In this document: piece after piece, positions 34,446 through 45,230 of the stretch | Numbering within the stretch: the stretch's first letter is position 1 | Layout: each line of letters starts with the position of its first letter | NCBI GenBank assembly: GCA_036250195.1 | Contig: JAVHZZ010000005.1 | Location: forward strand, 182,635,448-182,699,447 | Length of the DNA stretch: 64,000 bases | Reading direction: 5' to 3' | Source: Mixophyes australis | Lineage: Eukaryota; Chordata; Amphibia; Anura; Limnodynastidae | Made by a program: the position numbers and the translations under genes | Notes under the pieces: model-generated | The model's database searches: none | What the model was told of the DNA's origin: nothing | The model's input: only the letters and a program-made list of their open reading frames with translations

Positions 34446-34563
34446 TGATCTCCCGCCTGGGGTCTTTATCAAGGTGTCGAAACGCGTCTGTGGGGACCTT
34501 AAATTCGGTTCTTTGACTGCTATAATAGATGTGGAGCTGTGCTATCCATTGAGAGGTGACCAG

Positions 34564-34892
34564 TCTAAAGACCCTATTATATGTGCAGATCGCCAGCTTG
34601 CTCTGGTAAACAGCCAATTTACACCTTTTCAGGATTCATGCTTCTTTCTGACTCTATGGGCTAGATTTACTAAGCTGCCGGGTTTGAAAAAGTGGGGATG
34701 TTGCCTATAGCAACCAATCAGATTCTAGCTTTCATTTATTTAGTACCTTCTACAAAATGCCAGCTAGAATCTGATTGGTTGCTACAGGCAACATCCCCAC
34801 TTTTTCAAACCCGCAGCTTAGTAAATCTAGCCCTATATGTACTATGTACTTCTAAAGACCCTATTATATGTGCAGATCGCCAGCTTGCTCTG
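34564..34892. repeat. 42-bp direct repeats flanking a MITE
   Basis: 34564-34605 and 34851-34892 are identical 42-bp copies (TCTAAAGACC ... GCTTGCTCTG). The MITE at 34658-34833 lies between them. Far too long for a target duplication. Confidence 0.85.
34658..34833. mobile_element. 176-bp MITE with long terminal inverted repeats
   Basis: Ends GGGCTAGATTTACTAAGCTG and its inverse. The inverted repeats cover roughly 70 bp each and include GATTGGTTGCTA. TAT on both sides fits a 2-3 bp duplication (Harbinger- or Tc1-like). No coding capacity. Confidence 0.75.
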
Positions 34893-35039
34893 AAGATTGA
34901 AAATATCTACAGGAAAGAATCCCTTTATAGTGTGATGAACTAATTCTGTAAGAATATTTCAATGATGCGAGCATTCTTCTTTGGAATATATTGACTGTAT
35001 ATCATATACAAGTGTTTATCATTAGTGCCTATTGAAAGT

Positions 35040-35145
35040 GTTATTTTATACATTATTGTTTATTACTGTGTTTGTCCCCAATTGTAAAGCGCTATGGAAT
35101 TTGCTGGCACTATATAAATAAATAATGATGATGATATCCAGCGTC
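35040..35145 (+). repeat. L2-type LINE 3' tail
   Basis: TGTAAAGCGCTATGGAAT ... CACTATATAAATAAATAATGATGATGAT, the characteristic L2 3' end with an ATG-repeat tail. It is shared with the SINE tails at 3.1 and 44.9 kb. Confidence 0.7.
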
Positions 35146-35479
35146 CAATTCAAGCTTTGGGCATTTCAATGGTAATGGTAAAAATGCATTTTACGTACAG
35201 TAGACATTAATAACATCTTAATAAATGTATTTTATGGAAAAAAAAAATGTTAGTGATAAGGATAGCCTGGTAGTTTCTCTGTATATGGAAGCACTATCTA
35301 ATTCTTACAGTGCCTTAAATGAGCAGTTGCCCACAGGCAATATAGGGAGTGTATTGCTATCTGCCTAAATAATAACTCCGAACTAAGACTGGATTTATTG
35401 GAGTATTATTAACATGATGAGATTAGCTGCCAATTTCATTAAGATTAAAGTAGTGCAGACAGCGAGAACGCTGACGCGC

Positions 35480-35530
35480 ATTTCGCTTAGGTCTGCTTTT
35501 TGCCTTAGAAAAAGCAGACCTAAGCGAAAT
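35480..35530. repeat. Perfect 22-bp inverted repeat (hairpin)
   Basis: Arms 35480-35501 and 35509-35530 are exact complements with the 7-nt loop GCCTTAG. Not part of a recognised element. Confidence 0.85.
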
Positions 35531-35942
35531 CCTTATCACAGAGTTAGCTTAGTGTATATAGAAGGGTCTCTGCTTGCTTTAATAAAACAGCATTAATTTA
35601 AATGCCAACATACTCCATAATCTGAGAATTATAGGTTGAGGATAATCTGTTGCAATATATTTCTGCCTACAGCATAAATTTACATATAAATAGAGAAGAT
35701 TTTCTGTGCAGACAGCAATTTATTTTAATTTGTTTTATATTTTGCTTATTTTAACTAATCCTTGAATAAAAGTTATATTTTATTAAAGCAACAATAATAG
35801 AAGCTGGTGTGCACCTGCAAATTAAGTTCTTTCTTCCTTTCTCTTTATATGTAAGTTTAAGGTAGAACCCAATATCTACTGATAACTGAATATAATATAA
35901 ACTCATTAGAATATATTGGGTAACAGCTTCTCATGATCTAGA

Positions 35943-37347
35943 GTGACAGTATCCTTTTCTTTTGATTCCCAAGAATTTCAAGGCAGATGCACTCCACGGT
36001 CCTCAACCCCTCAGACTCACAGGCACCTTTACCCAATAAATCCATTATTAATCCTGAAAATATCTTGGCATTTACCCAGTCTTCCATCAAGACTCCTCCT
36101 GCTGGTCGCTCCTTTGTTGACGTCCATCTACACTGTAAATTGCTAAATTGGGCACCTAGCTTGAAATTTGTAGGACATGCTGGTGTTAAGAAAACAATGG
36201 CACTTCTCTCCCAGTCTTATTGGTGGCCCTCATTGATTCCTGATGTATGGAAGTTCATTCAGGCCTCCTGCTCCCGCTCCCCATTGTTGAACATCCATGG
36301 TCCAGCATGAGTATGGATTTTATTACTGACCTTCCTAGCAGTCTTGGTCATACTTGTATTTGGGTAGTTGTTGACTGATTTTCCAAATTCACTAATTTTG
36401 TTCCTCTCAAAGGTCTACCTTCTGCTTCTGAATTGGCATCTTTGTTCATTCTTCGTATTTTCCGCCTGCATTGTTGCCCTAGGGAGATCATCTCTGATCG
36501 TGTGGAACAGTTTGTTTCTAGTTTTTGGAGGACCTACTGCAAACTCCTGGGAATCTTTTTAAAGTTCTCCTCTGGATGGCATCCCCAGACGAATGGTCAA
36601 ACTAAGCGGGTCAACCAGGATTTGGAAGCTTACATTCGATACTTTTGTTCCGAACAGCAATCTGCTTGTAGTAAGTGTCTTCCTTGGGCAGAATTCTCCC
36701 ACAATAATCCCTTGCATGAATCCACAGGTATGTCCCGTTTCTTCATTTTATTCAGGAGATACCCGATTCTGCCTACCTTCTCGGACCAACCTGACCCCAT
36801 AGTACCGTCAGCTCAAGATTTGGTTCACGACTTTTCCACAATCTGGTCTCTGGTGCAAATCAAGTTGCAGCACTCTCTGGATCGTTACGAACACTTTGCA
36901 GATAGTCATCGAAAATACATCCCTGCACTTCACATTGGGGATAAAGTGTGGCTTTGTACTTTAAACCTTAAACTCAAAATGCCGTTCATGAAATTTGCAC
37001 CTCATTACATTGGACCCTATTTTGTTATTCAAGCCCTGAACTCCATTACCTACAAACTCCGGTTGCCTCCTTCCCTCCGAGTACACAACTCTTTTTATAT
37101 TTCTTTACTTAAACTTCTTGTCATCATTGAGTTCTCAAAAAAAAACACCTCCTCCCCCTCCCTTTAGGACTATGACTGGGGATGAGTTTGAAGTTGAAAT
37201 CATTCTAAGAGTCTTTCATGGCAAACCACAGTTTTTGGTTCACTGGAAGGGCTACGGGCCTGAGGAGAGATCCTGAGTCATGCCCCTCGTCTTCTGGTCC
37301 GGTTTTTGAGGGAAGAGGCCTCAAGTCCGGGAAGAGAGGAGGGGGTA
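35943..37347 (+). pseudogene. Degenerate Sushi-like chromovirus pol (RNase H end to chromodomain)
   Basis: In order: an RNase H end (FKADALHG), the integrase finger (GHAGVKKTMALLSQSYWWPS), the core (IISDRVEQFVSSFW, TNGQTKRVNQ), the C-terminal region (GDKVWLCTLNLKLKMP) and a chromodomain (DEFEVE ... QFLVHWKGYGPEE). The longest open piece is 36433-37167 (244 codons). Frameshifts and stops split it, and gag and 5' pol are absent. A purine tract (AGAGGAGGGGG) precedes the LTR at 37348. Confidence 0.8.
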
Positions 37348-37839
37348 TGTTCAGTACATCCCATGCCTAGCAACGGGACGTACTGAACGGTTAGGTGTAT
37401 CTGACCGCCGAAATCATCCACCACCTATCAGGGGAAATGTTTAGCTTTATATGGCACCTCCTGCCACCTATCTATGCCAGAGTATTCCTATTATTATCCA
37501 TTGGTTCCTGACTCCTGGCTTGTTCCTGACCTCTCTCTGCCCTGCAATTTGGCTCCGTTTGATTACCTGGATTCTGACCTCTGCTTGTTTTTGACCTCTG
37601 GATCTCCCCTTGCACTGCGCTACCGATTGGCACCTGATCCGGACTTTACCACCATTCCTGCTCTCTCCCACTGTACTGTTAACTAGCTGGGAGAACCGTG
37701 AACTGCGCACGTCACGCAGCCAAGCCCAAACCTCCTTGTGGGGGTCCCTGGTGAATACCGGGGGTGCGTTAGACTCCACGCCTCCCTGCCTAGTAGTGTC
37801 AACATCTGTCAGCGGCACCCTCAAAGTTATACCGTGACA
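37348..37839 (+). repeat. 3' LTR of the degenerate chromovirus
   Basis: Starts TGTTCAGTAC right after a polypurine tract and ends CCGTGACA, 492 bp. The part near 37690-37790 (GAGAACCGTGAACTGC ... GAATACCGGGGGTGCGTTAGACTCC) is the plus-strand counterpart of sequence in the 649-bp LTRs. Confidence 0.7.
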
Positions 37840-38431
37840 CAGGTGACATAAATATATTATTTTTTCTTCTTATGTGCGTTCTTTTGTGACTTAATATTCC
37901 ACATAATTATTGGACGTATACTGCAGTGTATTGTCTGTTAGAGCAGAGTGCACCTAGACCAATATTTAACAACAGACGTATCTTTACATCCAGTCCTTGT
38001 TGAATATGGACGTGCATGTGCATACATTAACTTTGAGTGCCTTAATGTATCAGGCCCATATTCTGATTCATTAAGGTACTGCAGTATTAATTCTTCCAAT
38101 ACAGAATCCTATTTTTAACACTATTGAATCCAAATGGGCATGGGTAGCCAAAAGTGAGAAGAACATTGCTAAAAAGTGGAACATTTTTTTAAAGAGCACA
38201 AGAAATATTATTTTAGAAAGAAATACAAACCGCTAAGTTTATCTTCTGTTTCTCTCTCTTTTATTAAGCAGCTCTGATGTTGGGATCAAGATGTGTTATA
38301 AATTGTACAGTTTTAAAAAGTTCAATGCAAGTTACTAAGGCAACTATAACACTGAAACATAAGTATAAATTCAAATTAATGTAATTACCTATAATAATAT
38401 TCTAAAATGATAAATTATTTTTCTATTACAG

Positions 38432-38486
38432 GGAAAATCCATGACAGATGACCAAGTTATGAAGCTGTGCAGTAATATGTTGCGTG
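38432..38486 (+). CDS. COL21A1: Collagen exon, 55 nt, NC2-like start
   Basis: Completes the collagenous domain (GKS after GKP) and opens a non-collagenous stretch MTDDQVMKLCSNMLR with one Cys. Acceptor ctattacag. Donor gtaagt after the first base of a codon (phase 1), matched by the next exon. Confidence 0.85.
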
Positions 38487-38646
38487 GTAAGTTGTATGTA
38501 CTTGTGTGGAGAAGATCTGCGATGTGTTCCTGCATATTATATTATAGCATGTAATTTAACACACCCTGTTCTTTATATATATATAGTACAGAACATCATA
38601 TATATATAATGAGTTCAGAATATATATACATATATATATATTTATT

Positions 38647-39395
38647 ACTAGAACAAAGCACAGGCGGGGCGCCTCATAGTGTAATACCAGGACAACAAAG
38701 GACAAAATGTGTATATATATGCGTACCGTCAGGTAAAGATATATGATCTAGACTTGAGTGGATCCTCTTTGAGAGCTGTAACACTGGATCTCAACTCAGG
38801 AACAATCCAAGAACGTGGAAAAAGGCAAACATAGCATAATATAGCAACATAGCAACAGTGAGCCTCACTGTTGATCAGCTGTACCTGGTGAACTATATGT
38901 GAGTTCAGTGTTATTTTGTTTATTAAATTTGTATTGCTCTTTACATTGTATCCTCTTCCATTTATTATACCGCCGTTGGAAGGGTGTCCATTGCACGAGA
39001 TACAGCTGCTTATAAAGAAAACATCTTCTAGCTATGATGCTCATATTTCTGGTACGCATATGAATTATTGCCTACACATAAAGTGGTGTGTGTTTTTCTG
39101 GGCTACGTCTTTCTATATATATACCCTGGTGAATTTTGAACTCTACACCCTTTGAATATCCTGTGGTGTTTCACGTGGTGCATTATCTTTTGCATTACAA
39201 TATTATGCTATGTTTGCCTTTTTCCACGTTCTTGGATTGTTCCTGAGTTGAGATCCAGTGTTACAGCTCTCAAAGAGGATCCACTCAAGTCTAGATCATA
39301 TATCTTTACCTGACGGTACGCATATATATACACATTTTGTCCTTTGTTGTCCTGGTATTACACTATGAGGCGCCCTGCCTGTGCTTTGTTCTAGT
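38647..39395. mobile_element. Foldback element with 196-bp inverted arms
   Basis: Arms 38647-38842 and 39200-39395 are near-perfect reverse complements (ends ACTAGAACAAAGCACAGG and its inverse), separated by about 357 bp without an open frame of note. It could form a large cruciform. It has the architecture of a foldback or non-autonomous DNA transposon; no clear target duplication was seen. Confidence 0.8.
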
Positions 39396-39573
39396 GACTA
39401 TTTTCTTCTGGATTGACCATCTGGATACAGGCTTATACGTGGCTGCCACTCACACATGAGTGAAGTGATTGTGGACTATCGATTATTATATCTGATACTA
39501 TATAGTGTTGTGAACTTCTATATATAATACTGACCGATGTGGTAGATAGCGCCAGAGTATATCAATTGTTGTG

Positions 39574-39574
39574 G

Positions 39575-39644
<70 letters not shown>

Positions 39645-39645
39645 G
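39574..39645. repeat. TA dinucleotide repeat
   Basis: About 70 bp of almost pure TA, with one G interruption near 39629. Apparent frames here are artefacts of the repeat. Confidence 0.95.
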
Positions 39646-40289
39646 AGACATGAGTGCTGTCTATTATATGTGTCGTATTTCTGTGTTTTGTTATATGGGT
39701 TTTTTACATCATGCACACTTGGATGGTACAAATGGTGTTGCATTGAAAGTATAACAGGACTTTTGATTACTGGTACTCCCTGAGTACCCGTTAAAATAAA
39801 CTCGGGGCGGAAGAGAAAAAGTTGCCACCCTCTAATATCACAAATAAGTTCTCTCCATCCTTTGAATCTCATTTAAATATGCTGCATTTAGCAACAGATG
39901 TCCTACTCAGGCCAGCTCCTCTCATCAGAAGATATCTTTGCACACTCACATGTGCCGGCAACTTGATGGTATGAACAGATGCATTTGTGCAAAGTAGGCA
40001 CATGACATTTCAAAATGAAATGTGCTGCAAGGGAATATTTTTGCATGTTCATATATGGCCAAAAAAAGTCCATCCCATTAGTATTAAATTATATCACTGA
40101 GCCCCGCTCAACATGAATCTCTAATGGTACAAGTAAAAATGGGTACTGGACAATAAAAACATATGGCAGCATTTAAAGATCAGCATATAATGGTAGAGAA
40201 TTTTACTGAATACATTTTATTTCCCTCCTCTATACTGTACCATATTTAAATAGAAATTTTAAAGATGTTTTGCTAGTGGTGCATGTATA

Positions 40290-41280
40290 CACTCAGTGGC
40301 CACTATATAAGGTACACTTTATTAGTACTGGGTTGGAGCCCCTTTGTCACCAGAACAGCCCTAATGCTTTGTGCCATGGATTCAAGTAGGTGCTAGAATC
40401 TTTCCTTAGAGATTCTGATCCATGTTGACATGATCACTTCACTGCAAATTTGTCAGCTGCACATTCATGCTGCAATTCTCCCATTCTACCGCATCCCAAA
40501 GGTGTTCTATTGGATTGATATCTGGTGACTGTGAAGGCCATTTAAGTACACTGAACTCACGTTTGTGGAACTAGCTTGAGATGACGTGTGCTTTGTGACA
40601 TGGTGCATTATCTTGCTGGAAGTAGCCGTTAAAAGATCGGTAGACTGTGCCATAACAGATTGCACAGTCAATAACAATGCTGGTTGGGGAATTTAAGCAA
40701 TGCTTAATTGGTATTAATGTGTACTAATAAAACACTCCCCACATGATTATACAACCACCACCAGCCTCCATCGTTGACACAAGACAAGATGAATCTATGG
40801 ATTCATGTTGTCTTCGACAAATTCTGACCCTACCATTTGCATATCTCTGCAGAAAACGAGATCTGCCAGGCCAGGAGATGTTTTTCAGATCTTCAACTTT
40901 TCTGTTTTGGTGATCCTGTGCCCACTGTAGCCTCAATGTCCCGTTCTTAGCTGACAGAATGGAACTCAATGTGGTCTTCTGCTGCTGTAGCCCATCAACT
41001 TCAAGGTTTGAAGTGCTGTGCCTATAGAGATGCTCTTTTCCATACCACTATTGTAACGCATAGTTATTTGAGCTAATGTCTCCTTCCTGTCAGTTTTAAC
41101 CAGTCTGACCATTTTCTTCTGACCGCCCTCATCAACCAGCCATTTTTGCCTAAAGAACTGCCACTCATTGTATGTTTTTTGTTTTGCGCACCTTTCTCTG
41201 TATTCTCTTCAGACTGTTGTGCATGAAAATCCCATGAGATCAGCAAATGCTAAGAGATTCAAGTCAATGGTTACTGAGTG
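40290..41280 (-). mobile_element. Degenerate Tc1-like transposon
   Basis: Left end CACTCAGTGGCCACTATATAAGGTACA matches the termini of a widespread vertebrate Tc1 family. The minus strand encodes transposase (see 40724-40969). The right end reads ACTGAGTG, the inverse of the left terminus, and both sides abut TGTATA-type sequence. Internal stops and deletions show it is dead. Confidence 0.8.
40724..40969 (-). pseudogene. Tc1 transposase fragment
   Basis: 81 codons with LRLQWAQDHQNRKVEDLKN, GRSRFLQRYANGRVRI and GGGCIIMWGVF. The family has W-S-D-E-S-R-F with a catalytic Asp; here that block reads W-P-G-R-S-R-F, so the Asp is lost. Confidence 0.8.
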
Positions 41281-41850
41281 TGTATATCATTGTACATGTG
41301 CGTACAGTAAAACACTACATATAATTATTAAAATGGCTATCCTAAATAAATACTAACTTATATAAATAGATACAAATAAATACATACTGTACAGTTAAGA
41401 GTAATTTACTGTATTGTTTAGATACCAGTAATGGGTCCATATGTTATATCACCCTTTGGATTTAGAGTTAACCTAAGTAATTCTCCATGAGGTGTTGTAT
41501 GGAGAGGACAAGATGTGGTACCTAGACTGTTAGATGGGGCAGGTGATTTTCAAATATTAAAAATAGAAAATGTTTTAATAATGTGTTACTCCTTCATGAT
41601 TTGCATTTGTCTTAATATTATTTGAAGGTATATATGGCTTAATTTACATTCATTGTGTAAATTACCTGTAATAACCCTCATCAAACGCTTTCCAGTTTGC
41701 TTTTCTGCCTGTCAGATAGACAGAAATGCATGTTGGCAATACAAGGATTCTTGAGAATATTGAACTGCTGTTCCAAAATTTGTGCTCAAATCAAACACAC
41801 ATATTGATTTTATTTATATTCAGTTTAATGTATTAAACCTTACTTTCTAG

Positions 41851-42039
41851 CACAGTTGCCATCCTTACTTCAAAACTTGAGCCCTAGCTGCCCGCCATGT
41901 GAAGGAAAACAAGGCTTCCCTGGGTTACCAGGCATCCAAGGCAGGCCTGGTGAACGAGGACCACCAGGATACCCTGGGAGAGGAGGCAGACCTGGCTATC
42001 CAGGGATTCAGGGATTACCAGGACCCCAGGCAATAAAAG
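41851..42039 (+). CDS. COL21A1: Collagen exon, 189 nt, NC2 end and start of COL1
   Basis: Begins in phase 1, completing Ala, then QLPSLLQNLSPSCPPCEGKQ with a CPPC pair, then Gly-X-Y triplets GFP GLP GIQ GRP GER GPP GYP. The triplet pattern slips once near GPQ-AIK-G at the exon junction. Acceptor tttctag. Donor AAAAG/gtgatt. Confidence 0.88.
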
Positions 42040-42433
42040 GTGATTTTTTTATTGCGTGTCTTGTTTGTACACGACTGTAATAATCCATGAAAACATAATG
42101 TCAATAGTCTTGGGAATCATTGGTTCCTGTTCCTTTTGGGTGTTCTTCACCATCCGACATTGTTGACTTTCTTGCCAGTATACACTCCTAGCACCATTAC
42201 ATATGTCACTAAATTAGAATGCAATTATTTAAAGGACACTACTTGCAAGGTCATTTTTTGAGCAAAACAAAAAGCCAAAAACTTTTAGGGGGCATCCAAT
42301 TTCACCCAGCTGTGATTAGAGCAGGTCACAACTGGTTCTACCAATAAGAAGACATTGGTTTAGCTATTACATATATGTGCAAATAAGTCTGGAAATATTT
42401 TTACATACTAGAGGTTATTTCTTTTTCTTACAG

Positions 42434-42511
42434 GAGATACAGGACAAAAAGGAAATAAAGGTTCTAAAGGTGAACATAGCATAGGACAGCCTGGACCACC
42501 TGGACCTCCAG
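42434..42511 (+). CDS. COL21A1: Collagen exon, 78 nt, COL1
   Basis: Phase 1 in and out. GDTGQKGNKGSKGEHSIGQP then GPPGPPG, with one imperfection (GEHSIG). Acceptor ttcttacag, donor gtaatt. Confidence 0.88.
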
Positions 42512-43178
42512 GTAATTCATCTAAAGAAATCATAAAATGTTGTTCAGACGTGACGTTTCTTACAACTGTATTTTAAATAAAGCAGAAATTACCCCTCTAA
42601 CATGTTGATGTGCTTTATTGTTGTTATTGGCAGATAGCAGATTTAGTGATACAAGGCAACATATAAGTATAGTATAGGCAAATCTAGGAAAACTTTAGTC
42701 ATTGATGGATGTCAATTATATTCATATGCACAATTTTTTTTTTTACATATATGCAGGCACAGTATAAAAATGTACACATTGGTCTTCTTCACACGTATCT
42801 CCCCCTTGTGCCGTTCTTGGCTTAGGCTGAGGCGAATTCCCCCCATGTGCCTCTCTATGCTTAGGTAGTGGGCTGGCAGGCATAGGCATAGTGCAGCAAG
42901 GGCGTGTTAATGTTGTTGCTCTCTGTGTTCTAGGAGACATATCTGTTGTGGCTGCTTCCCCTGGTGTAAGATCACCACTGATGATTGTACGCATTTTACT
43001 ATTCCAAGTCACACATATCTTAAGATATGCGTGGCCTGGAATACAAAGTAGAGTACAGAATGCAATTTGCACTTATTTACTGTAAGTGTAAATTGTGTCC
43101 ACACCTACATGACCCCCTGAATTTTTAAAGACAGGATAGGACCACATTTTAAATCAAACCTTTATTGTTATCTGGCAG
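42512..43178 (+). other. Last collagen intron
   Basis: Nothing recognised. A GC-richer block at 42750-43080 holds only short frames. The acceptor is ttatctggcag at 43178. Confidence 0.6.
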
Positions 43179-43369
43179 GACCACCTGGAATAAATGGGAG
43201 CAATGGAGAAGGACATTCAGGCCCTCCAGGGAACCCAGGGAAAAATGGAGTACCCGGACCTCAAGGAAAACATGGATCACCTGGACCTGCTGGCGTTTGT
43301 GACATGTCTTTGTGTCTCCCTGCATACGGAGTAAGGGATGACCCTTTCAGAAAAGGACCTAACTTCTGA
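43179..43369 (+). CDS. COL21A1: Final collagen coding exon, COL1 end and NC1
   Basis: Phase 1 start, then Gly-X-Y (GPP GIN GSN GEG HSG... GSP GPA), then NC1: GVCDMSLC with the FACIT-defining G-x-C-x(4)-C, and a short tail ending RDDPFRKGPNF and TGA (43367-43369). The short NC1 and its ending are what suggest type XXI. Confidence 0.92.
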
Positions 43370-43710
43370 AGCAGAGACTGTTTGCTTATTTTTAGGACTT
43401 AATCCTGTTTACCAGCTCAGGAAAATGAAATCGACCCTCCTATTTTAATGCACTGCAAAGGTTTTATTCAATATACATCATTGCACTGAAATCTGCACAT
43501 CTTGCAGTTTCTTCCTCTTTGGTAGCATTGTGAAAAGACTTTCATTTACCAGGTTAAAGCAGACTTTTATATGGCGTTAATTAACTGCAAAGTAGTTGTA
43601 TCTGTTCATATGTTGAGTATAGTAGCATTGCATGTGAACTTATCGGACATGCCCTGGAAGCTCTGGATCAGAGTTGCTAAACCAATGTTTGGTAGATGGG
43701 TTAAATAAAT
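43370..43710 (+). terminator. Collagen 3' UTR with candidate poly(A) signal
   Basis: Follows the TGA. AATAAA occurs at 43704-43709, about 335 nt downstream. The true cleavage site cannot be seen and later signals are possible. Confidence 0.5.
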
Positions 43711-44884
43711 TGGGATGTACAGCTATGAGATCTATGAGATTTGAAGCTTTCCAACTATGACATTTTTCTTCATATAAAAGTCATGTCTGTCTTTTCTCTT
43801 CTGATAAAATGATTTATCAGTGCTTCTGACAGTAGGAGCCGGCCCTTGGTAATCATCACAGTGTGTATAAAATGTACTCAAAGAACATTTTTTTTCCTTT
43901 CTGGTTTTTGGAACATTAAGAATAACGAATTTCTGGAAAGAGATCCCATGCCTGTATACATCTAGGTATTAACTTAAATGTAACAGTTAGTTTACAAAGT
44001 AAAGGTAAAATGCCTCCATTCATTGATACAAAAAATTTACCCCACAAAATTAGACATCAGTCTGATTTTTATAGCTGCCATACTAGCTGGCATCTGGCAT
44101 TTTGTCAGCCCTGATGTGCACCATCACTATTTTTTCTCTTTAAATCCATAGTTCCCTCACTTCAGCTTAAATTAGATTGGACATCTACAGCACTTTTATG
44201 CATCTGTGGCTTATCCAGGAAGAGCTGCGTTCTGCTGCAGAATGGTTACAGATTTAAAACAGCTTTAATATAATAGTCATTGATCCCAGTAGAGAAAAGT
44301 ATACAACTGTGTTTATTGAGCACTGGATGTATCACAGCTTTCTATATTTTTTAGCGGTCATTGTTCATCATTTAATTTGAATGGCAGTTGTTTTTCAATT
44401 ATAAACTTTTCAAGCTGCATTCACCAACTAGCTGAATGCAGCTCCGGCTGAACGAATCCTAGGTGCAAGTAAGCACCTGTGCATGAAATAGTTTCATACA
44501 ATGTTCCTTGTAGACCAAGTCATATGGATGTAAAATAATCTGAGGAATAGAATATATGCTACAATTGTATCACTAACATTACATGCAGAGGTAATAACTA
44601 TCATATCCTCTTTTACTAACCTAATTGCTAGGATGTAAATATTTCTTCAGCTAATCATTTATTATACGTTTTAGTTTGTATTGTTTCTTGTTTAAAGTAA
44701 GCGGAAATAAGTGACACAGGAGAAGTAGAAACAGAGATATTACTCACCTGCCCATTCTGGGACCCATTTACAGTTAGGGCAGCTAGAAGGTGCTATTATC
44801 ACTTTGTTAAAACCATGTTGCCCAGCAGGAAGGGGATTTAAAATGTGCAGGCTGATATTGAGCATTCTAAATTGCAGTGTAACA
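43711..44884. other. Intergenic or extended 3' UTR, nothing recognised
   Basis: No frames or repeat families recognised. Confidence 0.5.
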
Positions 44885-45230
44885 ATCATCATCATCAGCA
44901 GCAGTTATTTATATAGTGCCACTGATTCCGCAGCACTGTACAGAGAACTCATTCACATCAGTCCCTGCCCCATTGGAGCTTACAGTCTAAATTCTCTAAC
45001 ATAAACAGACAGACAGACAGGGAGAGATTAGAGTCAACTCTGATAGCAGCCAATTAACCTACTATTATGCTTTTTTGGAGTGTGGGAGAAAACTGGAGCA
45101 CCCGGAGAAAACCCACGCAAACACAGGGAGAAGATACAAACTCCACACAGATAAGGCCTTGGTCGGGAATTCAACTCATGACCCCAGCGCTGTGAGGCAA
45201 AAGTGCTAACCACTGAGCCACCGTGCTGCC
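44885..45230 (-). mobile_element. tRNA-derived SINE, minus strand
   Basis: Reverse complement of the 2852-3184 SINE family: an ATG-repeat tail (44885-44900, seen as CATCATCATC), TATATAGTGCC, the TTTTCTCCGGG-type body and the tRNA-like head at 45170-45230 (GTGGTTAGCAC on the minus strand). A GACA microsatellite (45007-45022) lies within it. Confidence 0.75.

Larger units (their letters stand above)
1986..43710 (+). other. COL21A1: 3' portion of a FACIT collagen gene, collagen XXI-like
   Basis: Nine exons (1986-2057, 2682-2717, 3657-3701, 3790-3822, 26524-26670, 38432-38486, 41851-42039, 42434-42511, 43179-43369) have AG acceptors and GT donors and join in phase. The product is an extracellular-matrix collagen of the fibril-associated class: a COL domain of Gly-X-Y triplets, a Cys-containing NC2-like spacer, a short COL1 domain and a terminal NC1 with G-x-C-x(4)-C, the FACIT hallmark that bonds the trimer. 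The final residues (DPFRKGPNF then stop) resemble type XXI as I remember it. A related FACIT is possible. The 5' exons lie before this window. Triplets continue exactly across the 22.7-kb intron, so no exon appears missing there. Confidence 0.8.

Noticed and set aside
39498..39872. Frames of 70-124 codons around the TA tract
   Set aside because: Tyr/Ile runs are an artefact of TA repeats.
42743..43085. Additional collagen exon in the last intron
   Set aside because: No Gly-X-Y register and the flanking exons already join in phase.
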